This document shows positions 6,729 to 11,111 of a stretch of 11,111 nt of DNA, in pieces. The notes below the pieces were generated by a model. The model made no database searches. It had not been told where the DNA came from and was given only the letters and a program-made list of their open reading frames with translations. Every line of letters starts with the position of its first letter. Positions within the stretch are counted from its first letter, which is position 1. The translations under genes and the position numbers were made by a program. The stretch lies in contig DGRT01000140.1 in the NCBI GenBank assembly GCA_002391105.1, positions 1 through 11,111 of the forward strand, in the 5' to 3' direction. The stretch comes from Lachnospiraceae bacterium UBA4381 (GTDB taxonomy: Bacteria; Bacillota; Clostridia; Lachnospirales; Lachnospiraceae).

Positions 6729-8189
6729 ATGAGGAAGTCTGATAAGACAAATGAATATAAAATGCTGAACCGTCCTGAAGAGATAGCTCTGCTGCACGAA
6801 AAGGCATCAGGTTCGGCTTACAGACAGACTTATCATATACAGCCTGTATCCGGACTTCTGAACGATCCAAATGGATTTGTTTATTATAAAGATATGTGGC
6901 ATCTGTTCTACCAGTGGTGTCCGTGGGGTGCAGTTCACGGAATGAAGCACTGGTATCATGTATGCTCCAGAGATCTGGTTACCTGGGAGAATAAAGGTTT
7001 ATTTATCAGACCGGACACATACTTCGATAACATGGGCGTCTTTTCCGGTACTGCTTTTGTGAAGGATGATGACCTGTATCTCTATTACACAGGAATACAT
7101 GGAGATGAGAAGGTGCAGATGCTGCCCTCCACCTGCTTCGTCAGATTGGGCGAAGACGGAAGAGCCATAAAGCACTCTGCTCCTCTGTACGGTCCCGAAC
7201 CTGAATATACAGAAAACCAGAGAGACCCCCAGATACTGTATGATGAAAATACCAAAAAATATTATATGGTAGTAAGCGCCCAGACTACAGATATGAAAGG
7301 CTGCTGTCTGATATATGAATCAGAAAAGCAGAACTCCGGATGGCATCTGAAGGGCCGGCTGAATGTTCCCGGCTTTGAGGCTTTCGGAAATATGTGGGAA
7401 TGCCCTTCCATAGTACATATAAGTGGTCAGGATGTACTGATGTTCTCAGTGCAGGGCGTTCACATGGAAGGACATGGTAACGGTACCAGTCATAACGGAT
7501 ATATCATAGGAAGCATGGATTATGACACTCTGACCTTTACACATGATGGTACATTTCACGTACTCGATTTCGGCTTTGATTTCTATGCCGCCCAGTGTGC
7601 CGCTAATCTGCAGAACAGCTCAAAGGCAATCCTTTCAGCCTGGATGGGAATGCCCGGAGCCGCATATCCTACTGATAAGGAGGAATGGTCCGGCTGCCTT
7701 ACTCTTCCGAGAGAACTGACCATAAGGCACCGGAGGCTGATACAGAGACCTATTCCGGAAATGCTGAGTATAAGAGGAAACCGTATCAATCCGGGGCTTG
7801 GAATACTCCCCGCCGCCGCAGAGCTTATGATAGCTACTTATCCTCAGGACTTTAACATGAGAATATGCTGCAGGCATGATGGAACCGGCGGACTTCTGAT
7901 AGATTATAACGAACATACACAGGTTATCACCATTGACCGTTCTGAAATGGCTCAAAGGTTCAATCAGGAGATGGGAGAAGTCAGAACCCGTGTTCTGGAA
8001 AATGGACTGACAAGCCTGCGTATATTTATAGATAACAGTTCTATAGAAATATTCATCAACGATGGCGACGCAGTCTTCACCTCCCGTATATTCCCGGAGG
8101 CGGATGAACACAGCTATACTCTCAACGAATGCAGGTCTCTGCACATATATGAGATGCATACCGCTGTGAAGGATGATTTTGTATTATAA
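6729..8189 (+). CDS. Glycoside hydrolase family 32, sucrose-6-phosphate hydrolase / beta-fructofuranosidase (ScrB/SacA-like)
   Basis: 486 residues; start supported by AGGAGA about six nt upstream. There is no signal peptide or membrane segment, so the enzyme is cytoplasmic. The GH32 five-bladed propeller spans about residues 30-335. Its catalytic residues are all present: nucleophile Asp46 in NDPNG (45-49), transition-state Asp166 in RDP (165-167), and acid/base Glu224 in WECP (223-226). FSGTA (105-109) and the WMGMP element (305-309) also fit. Residues about 340-486 form the C-terminal beta-sandwich, including a typical IDNSSIEIFINDGD stretch. By family knowledge it releases fructose from sucrose or sucrose 6-phosphate, and short fructans are possible substrates. 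No PTS or ABC transporter and no fructokinase lie in the window, so the phosphorylated or free form of the substrate cannot be decided here. The length is normal for ScrB-type enzymes. Confidence 0.94.
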   Translation: MRKSDKTNEYKMLNRPEEIALLHEKASGSAYRQTYHIQPVSGLLNDPNGFVYYKDMWHLFYQWCPWGAVHGMKHWYHVCSRDLVTWENKGLFIRPDTYFDNMGVFSGTAFVKDDDLYLYYTGIHGDEKVQMLPSTCFVRLGEDGRAIKHSAPLYGPEPEYTENQRDPQILYDENTKKYYMVVSAQTTDMKGCCLIYESEKQNSGWHLKGRLNVPGFEAFGNMWECPSIVHISGQDVLMFSVQGVHMEGHGNGTSHNGYIIGSMDYDTLTFTHDGTFHVLDFGFDFYAAQCAANLQNSSKAILSAWMGMPGAAYPTDKEEWSGCLTLPRELTIRHRRLIQRPIPEMLSIRGNRINPGLGILPAAAELMIATYPQDFNMRICCRHDGTGGLLIDYNEHTQVITIDRSEMAQRFNQEMGEVRTRVLENGLTSLRIFIDNSSIEIFINDGDAVFTSRIFPEADEHSYTLNECRSLHIYEMHTAVKDDFVL

Positions 8190-8212
8190 AAGTCCTGTGG
8201 GCTTTGTATAAT
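8184..8212 (+). promoter_or_regulatory. Possible promoter for murG
   Basis: A perfect TATAAT (8207-8212) lies 17 bp after TTATAA (8184-8189), a poor -35 that overlaps the GH32 stop codon. A 7-bp stem AAAGTCC / GGGCTTT (8189-8205) sits within the spacer and lacks a U tract, so it is a weak terminator at best. murG could be transcribed from here, from read-through of the GH32 gene, or both. Confidence 0.35.
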
Positions 8213-8266
8213 AAATGCAGTAATGCAATAAAAGTAGTAATAAATAGAAAGAAACAAAAATGAAAC

Positions 8267-8273
8267 AAAAGGA
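8267..8273 (+). promoter_or_regulatory. Ribosome binding site deciding the murG start
   Basis: AAAAGGA ends seven nt before the ATG at 8281. The in-frame ATG at 8260, seven codons earlier, has only a weak AGAAAG upstream. Starting at 8281 also puts the nucleotide-sugar loop GGGTAGH at the usual distance from the N-terminus of MurG proteins, so 8281 is preferred. Confidence 0.65.
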
Positions 8274-8280
8274 ATCAAAA

Positions 8281-9354
8281 ATGAAAAAAATAGTTTTAAC
8301 CGGTGGTGGTACAGCCGGTCATGTCACACCAAACATCGCAATAATCCCAAGGCTTCAGGAAATGGGTTATGAGATAAGCTACATCGGAACCTATAATGGA
8401 ATCGAGAGAAAGCTTATAGAGGATCTGGGAATCCCCTATTATGGAATCTCATCCGGAAAGCTCAGAAGATATGCTTCTCTTAAGAATCTTTCCGATCCTA
8501 TCAGAGTAATGAAGGGCTTTGACGAATCCAGAGTTCTTCTGTATAAGCTAAAGCCTGATGTTGTATTTTCCAAGGGCGGTTTTGTCACAGTTCCTGTAGT
8601 CATGGCCGCAGCCACGTGGCATATACCTATAGTAATTCATGAATCCGATATGACTCCCGGACTTGCAAACAAGCTTGCCCTCCCAAGAGCCACGAAGATC
8701 TGCTGCAACTTCCCTGAGACAAGAGATATGTTTGACGGAGGTCGCGCGATTGTCACAGGCACCCCTATCAGACAGGAGCTTTTTTCCGGAAATGCTGATA
8801 AGGCATTCAAATACTGCGGCTTCACAGAAAAAAAGCCTACTCTTCTGGTAATAGGCGGCAGCACAGGAAGCGTAGCCGTTAACAATGCTGTGAGAAACTG
8901 TCTCGATACACTTCTCACTGAATATAATATCATCCACCTGTGCGGTAAGGATAAAACCGATGAAAGCCTGAATGGTAAACCGGGTTATGTCCAGTATGAA
9001 TATGTCAAGGATGAGCTGACTGACATGTTTGCCCTGGCTGATATTGTTATATCTCGTGCAGGAGCAAATGCCATCTGTGAGCTTCTGGCACTCAGAAAAC
9101 CGAATATACTCATACCTCTTTCAAAGCGTGCCAGCAGAGGCGATCAGATACTCAATGCCGAATCCTTCGAGAAAAGCGGCTACAGCTTTGTAATACAGGA
9201 GGAGGATGTGACAAACAGCACCCTGCTCGCTGCTATAAAGACGGTTTCTGACGAAAAAGAAAAGTATATAAAAGCGATGGAACAGAGCGAGATACAGGAC
9301 GCTGTCACAACCATCACCGACATCATTGATTCAGTTGCAAAGAAAAGGAAGTAA
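8281..9354 (+). CDS. murG: MurG, UDP-GlcNAc:lipid I N-acetylglucosaminyltransferase
   Basis: 357 residues from the preferred start, close to the roughly 355-365 usual for MurG; an upstream in-frame ATG at 8260 would add seven residues. It transfers GlcNAc from UDP-GlcNAc to lipid I to make lipid II, on the cytoplasmic face of the membrane. Fold-B GT28 features are in order: first glycine loop TGGGTAGHVTPN (7-18); second loop SKGGFVTVP (97-105); HESDMTPGLANKL (120-132); third loop GGSTGS (192-197), where Thr stands in place of the more usual Gln or Leu; and the donor-binding SRAGANAICE (258-267) with RGDQILNAESFEKSG (286-300). The SRGDQ form resembles the MurG branch I associate with streptococci and clostridia, not E. 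coli. It stands alone, away from mraY, murD or ftsW, and ends at a strong terminator. Confidence 0.94.
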   Translation: MKKIVLTGGGTAGHVTPNIAIIPRLQEMGYEISYIGTYNGIERKLIEDLGIPYYGISSGKLRRYASLKNLSDPIRVMKGFDESRVLLYKLKPDVVFSKGGFVTVPVVMAAATWHIPIVIHESDMTPGLANKLALPRATKICCNFPETRDMFDGGRAIVTGTPIRQELFSGNADKAFKYCGFTEKKPTLLVIGGSTGSVAVNNAVRNCLDTLLTEYNIIHLCGKDKTDESLNGKPGYVQYEYVKDELTDMFALADIVISRAGANAICELLALRKPNILIPLSKRASRGDQILNAESFEKSGYSFVIQEEDVTNSTLLAAIKTVSDEKEKYIKAMEQSEIQDAVTTITDIIDSVAKKRK

Positions 9355-9370
9355 TATCCATATAATATCA

Positions 9371-9402
9371 AAAGCCTGCCGTAGTAATCTACAGCAGGCT
9401 TT
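9371..9402. terminator. Bidirectional terminator between convergent murG and the 181-residue protein gene
   Basis: AAAGCCTGC (9371-9379) pairs with GCAGGCTTT (9394-9402). After one mismatch GTAG pairs with CTAC around the loop TAAT, giving 13 pairs. On the plus strand the tail is TTTAATATTT, and on the minus strand TTTGATATTAT. It lies 17 nt after the murG stop codon and 36 nt after the stop codon of the convergent gene, so it can end both transcripts. Confidence 0.88.
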
Positions 9403-9437
9403 AATATTTAAACTCATAATTAACGATTCTCTACATC

Positions 9438-9983
9438 TTACTGTCCGGCAAGGAAGTTAAGTGTCTTCTGATAATATGTTGAATCGTCAGACTTCTTATA
9501 GATTGTTGTATCAACCTCAATCTGCTCAGGATAAGCCTTGGAACCGGCCTTTACCTCAGAATCACCGATAGTGATCTCATTTCCCTTCTTGTTAATCTTA
9601 AATACAAGACGGACATGTGCATTAGTATGAGTAACCATACTATCACTATTTGTTTCATTCTCTATACTAACAGTACATTTATATCCATCAGCATATACTT
9701 CATAAGCACCATTTCCGGCATCATCTACAGCAATCTTCTTGATAGTCCATGCAGGATTGACTGTTGCAGCATTCATAGCTGCATCAAAGGTTTTATCCTT
9801 ATTCTTTGGAATAGTTGATCCCTTAAGTGCATTTACTATAACATCATAATTGCTGTTAGTTGCGCTCTGAATTGATGCTGTCAGAGGATTCTTGTATCGA
9901 CCCGGCAGGATGAAATAAATACCTACGAGAATACCACCAAAAATTATAATACCTAAAATAATCCTTCCAATTTTGTTAGCCAT
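9438..9983 (-). CDS. Uncharacterised membrane-anchored protein, single N-terminal TM segment
   Basis: 181 residues; start supported by AAGGAG nine nt upstream. I do not recognise the family. One hydrophobic segment at about residues 7-26 (Lys4 and Arg7 on its inner side) should anchor it with the C-terminal 150 residues outside the cell. No lipobox cysteine is present; the only cysteine is Cys103. The outer part has a helix-like start (35-55), then alternating strands (about 77-145), in the manner of small beta-rich periplasmic-like domains of NTF2 or cystatin type; that fold guess is weak. It is the downstream member of a pair with the HD gene, 48 nt apart, so the two are probably cotranscribed. 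It ends at the bidirectional terminator shared with murG. Real coding is supported by the start signal, the amino-acid composition and the terminator position. Confidence 0.85.
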   Translation of the reverse strand: MANKIGRIILGIIIFGGILVGIYFILPGRYKNPLTASIQSATNSNYDVIVNALKGSTIPKNKDKTFDAAMNAATVNPAWTIKKIAVDDAGNGAYEVYADGYKCTVSIENETNSDSMVTHTNAHVRLVFKINKKGNEITIGDSEVKAGSKAYPEQIEVDTTIYKKSDDSTYYQKTLNFLAGQ

Positions 9984-10001
9984 AATTCTTCACTCCTTTT
10001 A

Positions 10002-10025
10002 TTTACAATAAAACTCGCTTGTAAA
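10002..10025 (-). repeat. Short inverted repeat between the HD and 181-residue protein genes
   Basis: TTTACAA (10002-10008) and TTGTAAA (10019-10025) form a 7-bp inverted repeat around a 10-nt spacer, in the gap just upstream of the ribosome binding site. It could be an mRNA hairpin that adjusts relative expression of the pair. It is AT-rich and could arise by chance. Confidence 0.3.
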
Positions 10026-10031
10026 AAGAAA

Positions 10032-10619
10032 TCAGAATATCTCTTTCTCAAGTTGATATATATAACTCTCTATCAGTTGCATACGCTTATTGAACTCTGT
10101 TCTTGCAGTCTCAGTTTTGCAGCACCTGATAAGAGGTTTATATTTTCTATAGAAATCCTTAACTCTATAATAAGCACGTTTATAGCTTGCATCCTCCTGG
10201 CATGCTGTAATCATACAGTCACGCATGATTCCAACAGCTCCAACCTCATCCAGAAAATCAGCATCCATAACTATCTTGCATTCAAGAGAAATATCCTTAT
10301 CAGTTTCTTTATCAGGGCATATCATGATAATCTCTCCGACCTTAACTATAAGATCAGGTGATACCCCTATACTGTCAAGATATTCAACGGCAACCTCTGC
10401 ACTCACTTCATTAGTCGGGCGACCCTGTTCATGACCAATATCATGTAGGAGCGCAGCAAGTACAATCACATCCAAATCACCCCCAAGCTTAGCCTGTAAC
10501 CTGATTGCCCATCTGTAAACGCGCATTGTATGGTCATAGCTATTCCTGAAGGTATTTTCAGCCCCACTATTTTCAGAAGTTGTCTGCTTGACAAATTCTA
10601 TTACTTCTGAATAATCCAT
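10032..10619 (-). CDS. HD-domain metal-dependent phosphohydrolase (YedJ/YpgQ-like)
   Basis: 195 residues with the core HD motif set: His30 in YDH (29-30), the His59-Asp60 pair in LLHDIGH (57-63) and Asp119 in MDADFLDEVGAVGI (118-131). The last motif, with DAD followed by LDEVGAVGI, resembles the YedJ/YpgQ branch of small cytoplasmic HD hydrolases. Some of these cleave (d)NTP pyrophosphate bonds; others have no known substrate. In that branch, as I recall, a histidine usually follows the helix after the HD pair; here the matching stretch is VGEIIMICPDKE (94-105), with no histidine. So the metal site may be mononuclear or altered. The start has AGGGGT about eight nt upstream, a moderate site. 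The C-terminal third is helical and charged (149-195). The 181-residue membrane protein follows 48 nt later. Substrate unknown. Confidence 0.88.
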   Translation of the reverse strand: MDYSEVIEFVKQTTSENSGAENTFRNSYDHTMRVYRWAIRLQAKLGGDLDVIVLAALLHDIGHEQGRPTNEVSAEVAVEYLDSIGVSPDLIVKVGEIIMICPDKETDKDISLECKIVMDADFLDEVGAVGIMRDCMITACQEDASYKRAYYRVKDFYRKYKPLIRCCKTETARTEFNKRMQLIESYIYQLEKEIF

Positions 10620-10639
10620 CCTTGATAACCCCTAACAAT

Positions 10640-10690
10640 TTCTTAAGTGTAAGAAGTATTGTTCATCAAAATGTTACTCCACATGAACAA
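10640..10690 (-). promoter_or_regulatory. Two inverted repeats in the leader upstream of the HD gene
   Basis: TTCTTA (10640-10645) and TAAGAA (10650-10655) flank a 4-nt loop. TTGTTCAT (10659-10666) and ATGAACAA (10683-10690) are an exact 8-bp inverted repeat 16 bp apart. Both lie between the SRP RNA gene and the HD gene start at 10619. They may be an operator or leader structure. I found no convincing -35/-10 pair for the HD gene here; TATAGT-like sequence exists on the minus strand near 10692-10697 without a good -35. Confidence 0.35.
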
Positions 10691-10738
10691 CACTATAATG
10701 ATAACACTTTCCTTTGGATAATTCCACCATTTTTTAAA

Positions 10739-11002
10739 CCACGCGACTGACTTTGCAAAGACCCAACGAGCGTAACCCTGGCAGTTAACTCAACCCAGGC
10801 TGCCCTACGGCGCACAGAGAGGTTCTACTTAGTGCTGCTTTGTTCCCAACCTGACACGGTTCGCAGATTCCTGTCGCGTAAGACCTGAATTTTCAACATC
10901 ACTTACCAAGGGCAGCCTCGCAGAGTACAGTTCGAGGTCAGTCATCACCCCTGCTGTAGCGGATTGCAGGTACAGGGCACCGCTAGCTCCCCGGCTGCGT
11001 GG
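10739..11002 (-). ncRNA. ffs: Signal recognition particle RNA, large bacterial type with Alu domain
   Basis: About 264 nt, close to the roughly 270 nt of Bacillus-type SRP RNA. On the minus strand the ends CCACGC and GCGTGG can pair, closing the molecule. The 5' part carries the Alu-domain sequence GGTGCCCTGTACCTGCAA. Domain IV is recognisable as GTGTCAGG...AAGCAGCAC: its apex is a UUG / CAA stem around a GGAA tetraloop, keeping the GGAA loop and the GUCAGG / AGCAG internal loop that binds Ffh. The RNA scaffolds Ffh (and the Alu end in Gram-positives) for cotranslational targeting to the membrane. Exact ends are estimated from the terminal pairing. No classical U-tract terminator follows (TTTAAAAAATGG), so the 3' end may be processed. 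Confidence 0.93.
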
Positions 11003-11014
11003 AAATTTTATATC

Positions 11015-11044
11015 AATATCATTCCGGAAAAGAACTTATGTAAA
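11015..11044 (-). promoter_or_regulatory. Proximal candidate promoter for the SRP RNA
   Basis: On the minus strand TTTACA (11039-11044), an 18-bp spacer and GATATT (11015-11020) would start transcription near 11008, almost exactly at the predicted 5' end of the RNA. The -10 matches only four of six consensus bases. Confidence 0.4.
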
Positions 11045-11061
11045 TCTCTTCCAACTAAGTT

Positions 11062-11090
11062 AGTATATATAACCAAAAGTATTTCGTCAA
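11062..11090 (-). promoter_or_regulatory. Distal strong promoter upstream of the SRP RNA
   Basis: On the minus strand TTGACG (11085-11090), a 17-bp spacer and TATACT (11062-11067) match sigma-A consensus at five of six bases each. The start would fall near 11055, leaving a 5' extension of about 50 nt that would have to be removed from the SRP RNA. Confidence 0.65.
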
Positions 11091-11111
11091 GTAATGATTT
11101 TAACTTCTATT

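Noticed and set aside
7635..8159. 174-codon minus-strand frame opposite the end of the GH32 gene
   Set aside because: Overlaps fully with the C-terminal beta-sandwich of GH32; no start signal and no recognisable motif.
8215..8226. TGCA-GTAA-TGCA repeat in the gap before murG
   Set aside because: The arms are only 4 bp and self-palindromic; too short to call an operator or hairpin.
8548..8937. Minus-strand frames of 129 and 98 codons opposite murG
   Set aside because: Both are shadows of the conserved MurG core; two overlapping antisense frames cannot both be real and neither has a start signal.

Overview
The window looks like a chromosomal segment of a monoderm Clostridia member, most probably Lachnospiraceae. 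The evidence is the moderately AT-rich composition, heavy use of AUA and AGA codons, strong Gram-positive Shine-Dalgarno sites, a large Alu-containing SRP RNA, and the protein families present. The family assignment is an inference from sequence style, not from a database match.

Layout, left to right: (1) The 5' part (663 codons) of an RND-type efflux permease, minus strand, running off the left edge; it carries a coiled-coil insertion of about 260 residues. (2) A 780-residue membrane protein with two degenerate GGDEF domains and an intact EAL domain, minus strand, followed by a clear terminator. (3) A 574-residue alpha-phosphoglucomutase/phosphomannomutase, minus strand. (4) A 310-bp divergent regulatory region with promoters in both directions and a perfect 17-bp palindrome. 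(5) A cytoplasmic GH32 sucrose(-6-phosphate) hydrolase and then MurG, both plus strand, ending at a terminator shared with a convergent gene. (6) A minus-strand pair, an HD-domain phosphohydrolase followed by an uncharacterised membrane-anchored 181-residue protein. (7) The SRP RNA gene (ffs), minus strand, with two possible promoters upstream.

How the genes could fit together: the GH32 enzyme would release glucose or glucose 6-phosphate from sucrose, and the divergently transcribed phosphohexomutase would turn glucose 6-phosphate into glucose 1-phosphate for nucleotide sugars, cell wall and storage polymers. MurG uses a nucleotide sugar (UDP-GlcNAc) for peptidoglycan. The GGDEF/EAL protein is best read as a c-di-GMP phosphodiesterase. 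These links are inferences from gene order. The remaining genes look like ordinary housekeeping neighbours.

No mobile element, CRISPR array, tRNA or rRNA was seen. The least ordinary item is the RND permease, whose long helical insertion sits where Gram-negative relatives have the TolC-docking subdomain.
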